A stretch of 64,000 nt of DNA, taken from NCBI GenBank assembly GCA_022661535.1, contig JAKULF010000004.1, positions 1,178,001 through 1,242,000 on the forward strand. Direction: 5' to 3'. This DNA is from Eutypa lata. Its lineage: Eukaryota; Ascomycota; Sordariomycetes; Xylariales; Diatrypaceae. The notes under the pieces were generated by a model. The model saw nothing but the letters and a program-made list of their open reading frames with translations. It had not been told where the DNA came from and ran no database searches. Shown one piece after another: positions 21,348 to 33,800 of this stretch; position 1 is the stretch's first letter, and each line of letters begins with the position of its first letter. The position numbers and the translations under genes are program-made.

Positions 21348-23418
21348 GTTTGGAGTTGAGGTTAGGTTCGGTTGGGTTGGGTTGAGGGTTTTTGAGCCAG
21401 TGCGTGGGCAGGAGATGGGATGGGGACGGGGATGTGGATGAGGATAGAACTAGTCTGTCCGTCTACAAAAACTCACACTTAGATAAAGCCCGATCAGAAG
21501 AGATCTGTTGGTTGTGAAAAGGGGAGGTAGGCAGGCAGAGAGTAGAAGAGCCCAATGGTGTCGTGGCGCCCCTGAGGAAAACGGGAAATATATTTTGTGT
21601 AATACCTACACACGCGAATTAGAAGTCAACTTCTCAAGCTTCTGAGCTGCATACTTACATACTTACATGCATACACACATACACAAGCACGCGTAGCAAA
21701 CAGTTCATGGTTATGAGGGGGTTTTTTTTACTCAACCACATAATTACACTCCGTCCTTATATATGAGTCGAAATAAAGTATCCATGCACGGCTACACACA
21801 CATCCTATAAGTACATATAGATAGAGATTCTTAACCCCCCTATCAGGCGCCTTTCCTCCCTGAACCCAAATCCCAGCTAGACTCCAATCCACCCCGTCGT
21901 AGCTCACCTCCCTACTGTAGTCCTCCCAGTTGCATCCCTTCCCTCCCTCCCTCCATAGAGTTTCTCTCTCACATAACAACTAACCAACCTTCCCAATAAC
22001 CTCATACGTAGAAGGCACAATATCACGACTCAAATTCAAACTCAGGCTCAAACCAACCCTTCTTCTCAACAGTGACACATCATATACGTAGCTGACTAAA
22101 TGTATTCCTTGGTTTTCCCTTGCCTCCCCTATGTAACCTGCCTAATGCCTCATCCGTACTCAAGTCAAACAGCAAAAAGCACACAACAGATAATTGAAGA
22201 AGCCGTCAAAGAAACAGAAACACCGCCGCGCCTACGTAGTTCCAGGGTTCCATTATAATAGTAAATTGGGATGGGGTGGGAGGAAGGGAGGAAGAAAGGT
22301 ATACAAGTTGGCGAGGTTGAGAGTACAAAATATAGTAGGAGACCGCTACCAATGATGAAGGAAGACTAGGGATGTAGGTACCTTCAGTGTCGGTTGATTG
22401 GTCGGTTGATTGGTTGACCTGATGATTCCCCCTTTTCTCTCCCAACCAACGAACTACAACACAAAGAAGTTAATCATGCTACCTAGGCAAAGCAAAGCAA
22501 GCAAGCTACTACACACGTACATAGAACTTAGAAGCTTCTATCTACATAGTTAGTTGTATTCCAGATAGGTAGGTAGGTAGGTATTTGGTAATATCCGGTA
22601 TTCACCCATACCATACCATACCATACATCCATCCACCTACAAATAGGAGAAAACATGGAAGGAAGAAGAAGCATGATGATGATGATGATGACGGCACAAT
22701 CAATCAACCAGATAGATATATGGATATGTAGGTAAGTTCCCAGTATCCATCCACCGAAGCTCAATTAATCAAAATCACAAAAAGCCCTCCCTCTGCCCCT
22801 TTTCCCTAACTACTTAAGTACCTAGTAATAGCCCGCATAGTACAAGGAAAATATTTTCTGTTTGGTATTTCCTCCTCGCGGTCGACATCCATCCACCCAG
22901 CCACCTATCCATCCATCCTTCCTTCCTTCCTTCCGTCCATCCATCCATTCATTCATTACTACCATTTTGAAATTCGCTCGCTCGCTCACATACATGCATG
23001 CATTGCTGCTCTTCTACCTTGAAGAGAGAAAAGGAAAATAAACCATCTCGTTCTCCTCTTTGAACACAAAATCCATGCCGACGTAAAAATAAAAAACTTG
23101 AAATAGAAATCCCATTTCTTTCAAGAAGCATCTTCTCCAGAAAGAAAAGCCGAGACCATTTTGGAGGGGGTGGGACAGCTTTCTTTCACAAGAAAAGAAA
23201 AAAATGTGGTGGTATCCGCAAAGTGTGTTGTTCATTCATTCGTAATGGTCGTATGCTTTATGTCCCTGTAGTAGTAGTAATAGTAGTAGCAATACCTAGG
23301 TGTCGCGTCCTTGGAACGGCCGCTTGGGAAAAAACAGTAAGATATCGTAAATGCTTTGTTCGTGTACGTGAATGGTGCGCGCCAAAAATAAACTTAAAAT
23401 CGTTCATATTTCTCGTCA
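21348..23418. other. 2 kb spacer rich in simple repeats
   Basis: No gene seen. Contains short tetra- and penta-nucleotide tracts: TAGG around 22564-22583, ATACC around 22608-22626, GATGAT around 22674-22690, and CCTT/CATC around 22884-22950. It probably holds the 3' UTRs of both neighbours, which end toward each other. Confidence 0.5.
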
Positions 23419-26181
23419 TCAGTTTTCCTCCGCATCTTCCTCGATGGGGGCCGGCGTCCTGCGCTCGTTCCTCCTCTTCGGACGCCTATGTCTGTTACTA
23501 GCGACATTGCTGGCCGAGTCTTCGGGTGCTATGGAAAAGTCGTCACCACCCCAGTCGCTTTCACTATAAGCGTCATCCTCCTCGCCCATGGCCCAGGCAG
23601 GTCTCTCGTAAGCGGAGGAACCACCGGATAGCTGTGGAAGGACATCAATGCGCCCGGCCCGACGGCTCTGCATGCTCATGGAGAGACCTGCGTTACGCTG
23701 TCGCAACGCATTACGTACCATCTCAGCTCGTTGGTGCAGCTTCTCGAATGCGTCCTCCAATGCCTCCATGCCTTGATAAATCTCTCGCTCCACCTCGCTC
23801 AGTACTGCTACCTCGATCTCTTCGTCGTGAGACACAGGTTGACGGTTACCAGTACCGGTAGCTGCCGAGGACGCCGAAATGAAGGATGCTGGTGTCGCGC
23901 CTCGAGAATAAACACCCGAGAATGGCGTCGTATTTCTAGAGAAGCTAGGTGTATGCCGCATGCCCATGCCTGGCGTCATTGGACCTCGGGAAGGTGGGGG
24001 GGAGAAATATCTACCAGCCGGTGTGGCTCCTCGAGATAGCGGGTCGTCAGCCGCAAGCGTGGTATCATCGGCATCGGCTCCAGACCAGAGGAACCCGTCG
24101 AAACGACCGGATACGAGGATTTCCCACTCCTGCGGGCTGATATCGGTGATAGTACTTAGCAGATCATGTAGCAAGGGATTCTTGACCAAGTGCATGGCCG
24201 CTTCAGCATCGCGAGGCACCTGCGATAAGCGGTAAATACGTTGTATTGCTAGGCCGGTCTTTACAAGGAAGTCCGGTCGAGATTTCCGCATGGGTGTTGG
24301 CGCCCTCACTGCAGGTTGGATTTCCTTGGAACCGGATAACAGCGCGTTGAAATATGGCCTCTCCTCCTCTTCCAGACTCGTTAACATGGCGAATGCTAGT
24401 GTCTCATCGTCGACTTCCGACGGAGACGGTACTTCGGCACAGTTGCTCATCCACTTGTCAACAGCGGATCTGACCTTCTTAGACTGTCGTAGGTAGTGGT
24501 CCCTGAATTCCTCTGCAATATCCGGGTCAAGCTTGACTGGAGACGCCGGCCGCGGGGGCACATCTGCAGCCTGTTCGGCCGCATTTATTCCAAGGTTAGC
24601 CAAGTCAAACGGAGGCCAGGGCGGCAGCTCAACTCGCCCTCCTGTCCGCTCCAGAACCTCGCCCCAACCTAGCCCTCGGTGCAGTTCTGGCTCCCTCTCG
24701 CACATAATACAGGTGCATCCCTCAGCAGGCAAGTCCCTAGAGAATACGTCTTCTAATCGATCGAGCAGTCGGCGCGCAACCGACTTGTGTCCCGTGGCGA
24801 CTGCTACTGAACCTTGCTTGTTGATGACGGCCTGGTACTGATCCAGAAGGTTGAAGAAGGGAGCGAACATCGTCTCTGCGCCTGCCAGCGGCGGGTTCGA
24901 AGGTCGCGTCCCGTTCTGGCGGGGTACGACTGAGAGGAAATGCTTAGGGACGGGGTTTTGAAGGCCTCCATACTGAAGTAAGTAGTCAACCCGAGGAACC
25001 TCTTGGATGTTCAGCGCTGGTGGCGGGGGTGGTGGCGGTGGCGGAGGACTGGCCAGGTCGGTCATGGGGGTTGCCGTAGGCGTGGGCCGTTCATTATCCT
25101 CGATATCAAAGTGTCGTGTTTGATGTGACTTCTCGTTCGGGAAAACTTGGGGCGGAGGAAACTGGGGAGTAGCGGCTGTAGGTGTCTTGGGTGAAGAGTC
25201 CTGTACAGATTCCGGAGAGTCGTCGGCTTCCATGGGACTTGGTACTCGAGATATTTTAGTAGATACTGACCGCTTTGGAGGAACTGAAGTCGCAGCTGAT
25301 CGGGCTCCCGCCGTCCTATCATCACTAAGATAGGAAGCATCGTCGGCAACGGTTTGCACTACGACGGGTGGAGGCGGTGGTTCTCTCGTGGGAGGTGGTG
25401 GATCTCGGATAGAAGGCATATAAGTAGTCTGGCTAGTAGCTTTAGACTTAGTAGATAACTTGGATCTATCGTCTTCTCGCCTGGAACTCGACCGCGATAC
25501 ACCGGATGTTCGAGAATTCGGTCTATCATAATCATACTCCTCCCTCAGTCTTGATGCAGAAGTTTTGCTCCGTCTTCTCTCGGCAGAAAGGTCCGTCTCG
25601 GGAGGGGTGGGGGGCCGGTCATCTTTAGGTACGGGTGTCTTCCTACTGTCGGACCGATCGATCGAAGACTTGGACCTCCTGATATCGGAGCCTAGGTCTG
25701 TGGCTGTGGCATCGGGTGTAATAGGGTCGTTGTTTCGACGAGAAGATCCGCTACCCGTAACATCCTCTCGACTACGTCCAAGTACACTTTCTTTGCTATG
25801 GGCCTTGCTGAAACTGGGGTAAGGCAAGCTAACTCTACTACCATTGTCCCCAGGTAGCGAGGTTCTTGCGACTTCGGGTACAAGGTCGGTCATGGATGAA
25901 GCCTTCTGTTCTCGATCTCTTTCCTTCTCTTCTCGGGTCCGATGACGACGGTGGGAGTGGGAAGAAGAAACGTAAGAGGAAGACAAGTGGGACCCGACAC
26001 CATCGAGAGTTGATGATTTGTGTTTGCGTGTTGAAGACTTATGGTGGTGATGGCGATGACCTTCTTTCTCGTCCTTGGATCTTTCACTCTTGCTACTGCG
26101 GGTGCGCTTCTCACGCGGTCGCACATCGCTAGTAACGCCGGTCAGGTTGGAATCGACGTCGTCTCGGTCTTTGACCCCCAT
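23419..26181 (-). CDS. Conserved ascomycete protein of unknown function, largely disordered, 920 aa
   Basis: One uninterrupted frame. I start at the ATG at 26181 (MGVKDRDDVDSNLTG); the frame extends to a GTG at 26280, but that stretch looks like leader. Residues 1 to about 380 are low complexity: Arg/Ser/Lys/His-rich at first (HRHHHHKSSTRKHKS), then Pro/Ser/Thr-rich with a polyproline run before VPRVDYLLQYGGLQNPVPKHFL. The middle is folded-looking, with a CTCIMC cysteine cluster in LPAEGCTCIMCERE and the block LGWGEVLERTGGRVELPPWPPFDL. A predicted coiled coil (EVEREIYQGMEALEDAFEKLHQ) precedes a basic-then-acidic tail. From memory, related proteins are sometimes auto-labelled '5-methylcytosine G/T mismatch-specific DNA glycosylase'; nothing here shows a glycosylase fold, so I give no function. 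The RS-like N terminus would suit a nuclear protein. Confidence 0.85.
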   Translation of the reverse strand: MGVKDRDDVDSNLTGVTSDVRPREKRTRSSKSERSKDEKEGHRHHHHKSSTRKHKSSTLDGVGSHLSSSYVSSSHSHRRHRTREEKERDREQKASSMTDLVPEVARTSLPGDNGSRVSLPYPSFSKAHSKESVLGRSREDVTGSGSSRRNNDPITPDATATDLGSDIRRSKSSIDRSDSRKTPVPKDDRPPTPPETDLSAERRRSKTSASRLREEYDYDRPNSRTSGVSRSSSRREDDRSKLSTKSKATSQTTYMPSIRDPPPPTREPPPPPVVVQTVADDASYLSDDRTAGARSAATSVPPKRSVSTKISRVPSPMEADDSPESVQDSSPKTPTAATPQFPPPQVFPNEKSHQTRHFDIEDNERPTPTATPMTDLASPPPPPPPPPPALNIQEVPRVDYLLQYGGLQNPVPKHFLSVVPRQNGTRPSNPPLAGAETMFAPFFNLLDQYQAVINKQGSVAVATGHKSVARRLLDRLEDVFSRDLPAEGCTCIMCEREPELHRGLGWGEVLERTGGRVELPPWPPFDLANLGINAAEQAADVPPRPASPVKLDPDIAEEFRDHYLRQSKKVRSAVDKWMSNCAEVPSPSEVDDETLAFAMLTSLEEEERPYFNALLSGSKEIQPAVRAPTPMRKSRPDFLVKTGLAIQRIYRLSQVPRDAEAAMHLVKNPLLHDLLSTITDISPQEWEILVSGRFDGFLWSGADADDTTLAADDPLSRGATPAGRYFSPPPSRGPMTPGMGMRHTPSFSRNTTPFSGVYSRGATPASFISASSAATGTGNRQPVSHDEEIEVAVLSEVEREIYQGMEALEDAFEKLHQRAEMVRNALRQRNAGLSMSMQSRRAGRIDVLPQLSGGSSAYERPAWAMGEEDDAYSESDWGGDDFSIAPEDSASNVASNRHRRPKRRNERRTPAPIEEDAEEN

Positions 26182-28421
26182 ATTGCTGGATAGGAAGGAA
26201 GGGATGACTACCAGGTCAATGAGTGGTGGTATTGGTGTTAGTATGTGGACCGTAAGGTATGTAGCATGGGAGCCCAACACGGGCCCGACTGCGTTCTAAA
26301 TCCACCAGGGAGGTTATTGTTGGTTGCAGAGAAAGGTTGTTGAAGTTTTTTGAAATGCAGATAGATTAGGCGGTCGGAACTACTGTAGGGGAAAGAATAA
26401 TAAGCTTCCGAGCGGATCACAGCGGTCGTCTTTAATTGGTAAACTTGTTGCATATGCAGAATTTGTTCCCCTCTTCCTCTCTCTCTCTTTTCTTAACTAA
26501 GATCTCGCGTGATGGGGAATCGATCGTATCGTATTCAAATTCATGTATGTACGGATATGTAATATGTAATATGTATGATGTATGATGTATGATGTATGTG
26601 AAGAGCGAACGTGTGTTGGTTGGGGTGCACGATTCGAAACGACCAATATGCAAAGAGAACGTGGTGGTGGTGGCCAGCGCATTCATTTACTTCCAAGACT
26701 TTTTAATCTTTAATGAACAGAATGAACAAAATGAATGGCCTCCGAGAATTTGATTTGGCGCCTATGGAATGTCTTACGGCAACTTTGATTCGATGCAAGG
26801 TCCGAAGGCAACTGTTATATGTATGTATGTACTGCACTGCACTGCGCCAGCCTGTGGTTTGGCAGGTTTGCTAAGTAGGTACATGTATCTGGCATTTGGC
26901 ATTTGGGTCCGGGTATTAAATGTGTGAAAACTTGAGAGGAAGTGAAGTTACGAATAGAAACTGTTAATCCGCACTGTATTCCACAAGTACAATTCATAGT
27001 GGCTGGTATGAAAGTTTTCGCCTCAAATGGGGCTACACAACGACATAAGATCAGTTCCAACTCATTTGGAGTCTTAACTGTTTAACCAACCAAATAGACC
27101 TAATTAATTCAATGATGACATATTCATGTTAATATACAATGTTAACTTAATAAATTGATCCAGATGACTTCCCCTAAACTCGCCACCATTTTCATGTGGA
27201 AAATGGAAAAAGCCTTTGTCTTTGAAGTTGATGTAGTACTGGTCAAGTACTTCATAGATGTTTGGCACATGTTAAACAGGGATCGTTCTACATCTTATGT
27301 ACTGCTTACCCCTCCCTTACGAACCACCAGGCTTGCCAGGCATATTGTCTTGTTATCTTCGTAAAAATCATTTATACTTGTTTCTAGTGATAATGAAGAA
27401 TCTGTCTCTTAGATGAATCTTTTCATATCAATTTACCTCATGTTTCCAGAGCTCTTTTATCCAAAGACGTTCTAGTCTGCTCACTCGCCTGCCTAAATAT
27501 GTAAGTACCTAACACAGTGTGCTTCCAAAAAGGAAACGGTAAGATCTACCCTCAGGGCTATGGATCGATCTAGCCTGGAAGCACTGATTGGCTACTCGGA
27601 ACAAGGCCCCCAGAGTAGCAGGTATTGGGTACCTGAGCCTACACCGCAATTGTGTCGGGCAGCAAAGTCTCCGGATACCTGATCCCCTTGACGTCTTTTA
27701 ACCGCGCTGAACCTTTCCAAAAGTTTGAAGCCTCAACCAACATGGGGGGTGAATCCCACCTTGTGATTTGCGAGGCTGTCTCATTATTCTATTTCGGGAC
27801 ATATTCCAAGACTATCGAACCCTGCCTTCGCAGTTTACGCCCGAAACGGCAGAAATAGTTACTAATTGACGTTAAGGTTTTTGCTACTTTCGATCACAAG
27901 TGTAACCGCGACGAACCGTGGATTCTCCATTATTCCAACCTCCCCCTCATGAAAGGAAGGGAAAACCTCGAATACCCGTAAGACCCTAGTTCAGGGAATT
28001 ACGTACTCGTATTAATATGAGCCCTTGAGCAGGCTTGGCGAGCGGGTATTGGTCTGCCTCGTGTCTGTCTTCAATGGTGCTGTCTTAAGCAGCCAATAAT
28101 CATACAAAGGTAATCGCCGCCCTAAGCAGGACCGAATTGTCGGGTTCGTTGACAGTGCCCTTCCCGACTCGGGTACAATCCGAACGCGCCTATTCGGTGG
28201 AAGATAAAACATAGCGCCTATGAAAGCGACTTGAGCAGAACGCCATTAGCGCCGGCGCATGTAGTGTATGTAGTTGGCTCCAAGTGAGTGATCCAGAATG
28301 GACATACATAGATCATTATGACAAGCTCGGGGAAGCTGGAGTTGTCAAGTGAAAGAACGTAGATAACTAATTCCCTGCGACACGCCTAATAGCTCATATA
28401 TGCTCACTGGAGCATTCCGCG
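26182..28421. other. 2.2 kb spacer
   Basis: Begins with the upstream region of the 920-aa gene. A run of imperfect gatgtat units lies near 26556-26600. Weak frames such as 27155-27364 and 27652-27858 have no family resemblance. Nothing else is recognised. Confidence 0.45.
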
Positions 28422-30810
28422 CTACGTCCTCACAGCTTGTTGTCTTTGCGGACGTGTTCCGCTAGGCATCGCTGGATAAGGCTGGTCGAGAAACATACTG
28501 GGGAATATGCCACTAAATTGAGTATCCCAATCGAAATCAAAGTTTATAGGGGTATCTGAGACCCCTAACCAGGATGTAGGGTGCCCGAGAGGGTTGAAGC
28601 CTTCAAATATATCAGGTTGCTGGGAGGGCAATATCGGATCCGACTGGGTTCTTAGTTGATCAAGGCAGTCTTCCCCAGCCACTGTTTGAGAAGAGGACAT
28701 GGCCTCTCTTTGAGAAATGCTCTCCTCACTTGGCTCGCCGGGTACCTCTCGCCCCGAGCCTTCGTAGAGGTTTATCAGCCTGGGCTGGAGTCTGAGAACT
28801 ATTTCTTGGACTCGTGGTCGGATTAACTCCCCAATATCACGGAATTCTGTTTGGCACAGGACCTCGAGCTCGCGTCGTACGAACCCAGGGAACTCTCTGC
28901 GAGCGAACGTGGCGAAATGCTCAGGAGGGTCTGGACTAGACTGCGGGTTGCCCTTGTCAAAAACTATTTCGTCGTGATCTGTGGTCACAGTTTAGCACCT
29001 CTTCTTCTTTTCCCGCATGATCTTGGCCGGGGATGGAAAGAGGCATAGATGGGATGATGCAGGGGGGCTTACAGGGGCTTGGAATCGTTTCCAAACCGTC
29101 GTCGGGAAATAGGACAAGGTAGATTTCTCTCCATTTGTCCTCATTCGTCATGTTCTTGTCTGACTTCTTTCTACTTTTCAGCTGTTTCTCCTGTACATTA
29201 GAGAATCCGTCGAAAAGCGTGTCATTCTCCTTCTTTCGACAAGGCGGGTCGCTTTGTAGATGTACATCGCGAAGACTTTCATTGCAAAAGACCTCCCAGC
29301 ATCTCGGGCATTGTGGTGGTAGTGCATGCCGTCTGTAAAGATGAGTCCTAATTTAGATAGGTGTTAATAGCGAAAATCTTGTTGGTGGTGGGAATACTTA
29401 CTTAACCCTGTGTATTTCAGTCCATCCAGGTCCAACGCAGGTCTGCTCTTTGCAGTATTTCCTTGGGTTTCTTTTGAAATACGGGCAAGCGAATCTCTTG
29501 GCTTCGTCCCCGCCTCTAGTATGCCCATGGTTTTCTCTGGTTTTCTTTCTGTCTCGTTCATCTTGGTTCTCGTCATCCTCCGAGTCGCGTCGCTGCCTTC
29601 GAAGATTACTTCTACTCTGGTGATGACGGCTCTCATGGCCATCCTCGCTACCAGTTGTATCTCCCGAGTTCGTCGCGATGGCCGTAGATGTACTACTACC
29701 GGTTGCATGATCTGAATTTCCAGTCGTCTGCTGTATGGCCGCCACTTTCTCATCCAACCACTTACACAAACTTTGCATAACGGCATTTATAATCAGTTGG
29801 CTCGATGGAGACAAAGGAGTATCCTCCATGTCTTCAGTATCGGATACTTTGTAGATCGAATTACTTCGAGCGCCGTTGATTAGACTTTGAGCTCCAAACA
29901 TAGACGTACCACCATGATCTTCGGCCGTCAAGCTGTATCCCGAATGGATGGTTTCGTCACTGGATGGATATCTCTCCGTCTTATAATGCCCTGGAGACCG
30001 TCCCCGAACTACCAGCTTTGCTGACTTTATCTGTGCAATCTTGATAGACTGAGTGCCCACTTCTGCAAATAGCTGGGTTACAAAGCGGAAATATTGTTGT
30101 GTGGCCTTTCGTTTCCCGTTGTTCGCCGTCGCTATCCTAAACTGGATCCGCTCGAAGATATGCTGGGCTGGATAGGGCCAACGGTTACTATTATCTCCCT
30201 GCCTAGGTGCCAATAATACCTTCCCAGGAGGCGAAGGGGGGGCGCCTTTGTCTCTTTTCGGCCTGTGCTGGACGACTTCCACCTCTCGCGGTTCGGAGCC
30301 ATCCACGTGTGCCGATATACGAATGGAAAACTTCTGGACTTCCAAAGCTTCATGGGATCCATCTGGAGTATATACGATGCGCGACGCGAGGTTCACGGGA
30401 CTCAAGGTAAACGAGCATACACAAGAAAAATAGTTGCGCCTGTAACATGTCCATTCTCCGTCAGAGTAGAAGAAACCCTTGTCAATCGTAGCCTCAAGTT
30501 TGATTGAGATGGGAGTAGAGCCGCCTTCATTGTTCATGTACTGGAGGCTACCCGTAGTCTCAAGGGGCCCTTGAGGTGGTGTATTCGAAGTCCGTGAGAG
30601 GCCTCCATGGTTTGTTTTCAATTCCCAATGACTGCTAGAGCCTTTCAGAAGTGGATTTGAGGACTTGGGATATGCCCCTAAAGGAGAAGTGAAGTTTATC
30701 GTGGAACGTGGCGAAGGTAAACTCATTTCTGGCAGCAAACCTCGATTTAGCGAGGGTGACTGATCACCCAGAAGGTGAGGGTAACGTACGACAGCTTCGC
30801 AAGCCATCAT
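28422..30810 (-). CDS. NDT80-type transcription factor fused to a fungal Cys/His-rich zinc-finger-like region
   Basis: Three exons on the minus strand: 30810-29402, 29347-29073 and 28978-28422. GT-AG introns of 54 and 94 nt, phases closing to 746 aa. Residues about 100-295 are an NDT80/PhoG-like DNA-binding domain: GFFYSDGEWTCYRRNYFSC, VVQHRPKRDKGAPPSPPGK, WPYPAQHIFERIQFR, ATANNGKRKATQQYF, KLVVRGRSPGHY. Residues from 440 carry a different fungal family: FACPYFKRNPRKYCKEQTC, GPGWTEIHRVKTHLYRRH, CPRCWEVF, then LRDVHLQSDPPC, EDKWREIYLVLFPDD and IPSPYHDE. The last is rebuilt by intron 2, which confirms the splice. This part is normally met alone and ends in a helical FARREFPGFVRRELE segment, also present here. 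Both halves lie in one exon without any stop, so the fusion is real in the DNA. Predicted role: nuclear transcription factor. Regulation and targets unknown. Confidence 0.88.
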
Positions 30811-33800
30811 TGGTCATATAGAAACAAATCAGTGGGTCTAGCTTGATAGGAAAATCTCTAGGTTACACATGGTTACATGCCTGATATATATATGCCTCCA
30901 GTACTCTGATTACTATTCCTAGGCAATCAGTGTAGATCGGTTGTTCGTGGCTGAGAGGGAGCCACTGACGTTTAAATTCACATTTATCCAATCAGCAACA
31001 AGAGTCAGCCATGTCTGCAGTGGCTCAGACTCTAGTTTTGCACATCGGGGCAAAATCCAGTTGAGCGTCAGGAAGGATTGTGCGCAGGCCTCCAGCCTGC
31101 CAGCCTTGCTTACATGTAGGTAGATATGTAGCTAAAGAGGGAACCTGCTTATGTGCATCTGAGAGTAAGGCGCCAAGAAGTTGCAGTTACCTCCGTCTAG
31201 GCCTGTTATTATTGGATCTTTGGAACCTACATTGTTCTAGAGTAGTACCGGGTTGCCTCCAAGGCATTATTGGAGGCTAGGGGCAATGATCATCTGTTCC
31301 ATAGCATTATCTATAATCCACCCCTCGAACATGATCAAATCAAGAGGTTAGTTACAACCTCGCACACATCTGTTATTCTTGAGGATGCTTCTCGTCTAAT
31401 GGATTCGGTACCAGCTGGTACCATCACAGGCGTCAGAGGCCTCTTCATACAAGGCATGGCCATAGTTCAAACTAACGAATATTAGGTAAAAAAGGGGTAG
31501 TAATCAATATTGCCATATCATTGTGTAGGGGTAAATCAAGAAAGGAAAATGAAAATGAAAACATAATCAACTCATTGACGGTTTTAGTAACATATTAGTT
31601 CAGGGAAAATAACTTAACAATATTTTTAGCAATACCCTATCCTATGCCTTCGCTGAACCGTCTGATGAATTTGATGATTAATAGGCAGTAGACAAAACAG
31701 TTCTAGAAAATCTATAGTGTTAGGATGGATGATCAAATCATTGAAATACTAAATATGATGAAAAGATTATACTCGTAGAATACCTGAAAACCGAGATTTA
31801 GAAAACATATAACAGAATATCGGCCACCCCCGGGCTAATACTTCGAAACCTTCGTTCTCTTTCCAAGTGTACTTAGAATTTGAGCCGCATCTATCAGCCT
31901 TGTATCACTTAAGACCACATAGATTAAGCATGTTCTCAGAACCTCATCTACTGCTATTCAATACGTAGTTATTCAACCTCTAAGAGTCAATCTTTTCGGG
32001 TATAAATTTGACCTGGTGTAAGCTATGAGCTAGGGAAGGCTGCCCCGTTATAATGGTACGTCACATTTAATGAGACGGCCGTTGACGGGTTAGCAGTCGC
32101 AGTGGCGTTGGATGAGGTTGCGCTAGCCCTCGAAAAGATACGAAATCCAAATCAGAATAGGAGTGATTATCCGTTACAAGTGACTCCATACATCTCATAA
32201 GAGTAGACTCCGACGTGAGCGCGCACCTACCCAGTGATTAACCCAAGCTTCCTGGTGGTGTTGTATGCAATATTTGTATCCAGGTTATATCAAGGACCCC
32301 GGATCCGTTGCTATCTTGATATTTATGGCCTTACACCCACCTCTACTATAGCCATCCACAGAACAACCCTGCACATACTTCGGCACACATTTTCCAGTTA
32401 CATTACCCTGATCGACTACGAAACTCAAACAGAGAATGGTACAGTCAGTTTTCTCGAAGTCTGAGACGTAGCTAAGGGGCCTATTGGGGATGTTAAACAA
32501 GCAGAGAAATCCTCCCCATCACTGAATTGAAGGCTCAAATGTACTTAAACAATTTGAATACGGTAAAGATCCCGCTTTCTGACTTTCTTCCTTATCACTA
32601 GGTAGGTGTTAACATCAACACAGACTCCCGACTTTACGCAGAGGTCAACTATCCGTCCGTGTAATTTGGGAATTCTTGAGTGCTCTAGGCGATATTGTTC
32701 TTCGTCGATGTCGTCTCTTCTTGCACTAGGCGGCTACTGGGCAAGACACTCGTCGAGAGCACTTAGCGGGGTTGGGATCGAGGTCACATTCATCTAAGTA
32801 CCAAGGGCCAGTTTTTGCAACCGACTCAATGGCAGCCTGGTTGTGAAGACCAATCCTTTAATATTGAAGGAACGGCTACATAATAGACTCATATCTATGT
32901 ATCGTGATTTAGAGAGCGAGGTGCGCTGGGTGGGGAAGGTCATATTGTTTCATCTCGAAGCTTCTTCTTGGACCAAGGCATTCCTTGGGTAGTTATAAGG
33001 GTGGTTGATGACAGTTGCGAATTGCCGTATTATTAATTCTACAATCACCCGTATTCGCCGAGATCCAAGCAGTCAGACGATGTAACACCACGGCTCGTCT
33101 GAGTATTCTACGATATCCTCCGATGTGTCTCTAGTTGGTATATTAGGGGGTAGTAACGCCAATATCGTTCGTAGTTACAAATAGCTTGCGATTGAATAAT
33201 CCGTCCTAAATAGAAGGGAGTAATCAGCCGGCTCCAAGTGATTGACGACTCAATACCCTGCTGCTCCCTGATTGGTATGGTGTTAAGACCTTGGTGGACT
33301 TAACATCCCCCCTTTTCCCGAGGAACGAAGTCAAACCGGGCCGGAAGCTAGAGAAGGCAACCTAAACTTCCCGGACACGACGGAATGTGACGCTACTTCA
33401 ACGAGAATGGATAGCGTGCGATCCTCCCCGAGTACTTCCTACCTACCCCCTCATTCCCCAACTCCTTGTTTCATCATGCTTTAATAATTCTTTCCTTCAT
33501 CCTCGCTCACTTCTCTTTTGTTATACCGTCAAAGATTTCGATGTGTAGATACCATCGAACGAATCCGCAAGCAACATAGAGTGGGAACCTGTAGGCTATG
33601 GGGTAGTAGACACGACTGCCGACCTACCTTAGAAGCGTGAGCCCCCGAACACGTCAACGCTTCTCCGCCTCCTGCGTTAACTGAGATGCCAGCCGAGAAG
33701 TACGACAAAGCTTGCATAGCTCTGCAAGAAGAAATCCATTCAAGTAACGTCACTCCTCGTCTAGCCCTTCGACTCGAGTCTACCTCCCTTGTACGGTTGA

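Noticed and set aside
26182..26280. 33-residue N-terminal extension of the 920-aa protein
   Set aside because: Begins at a GTG; the ATG at 26181 is the first usable start.
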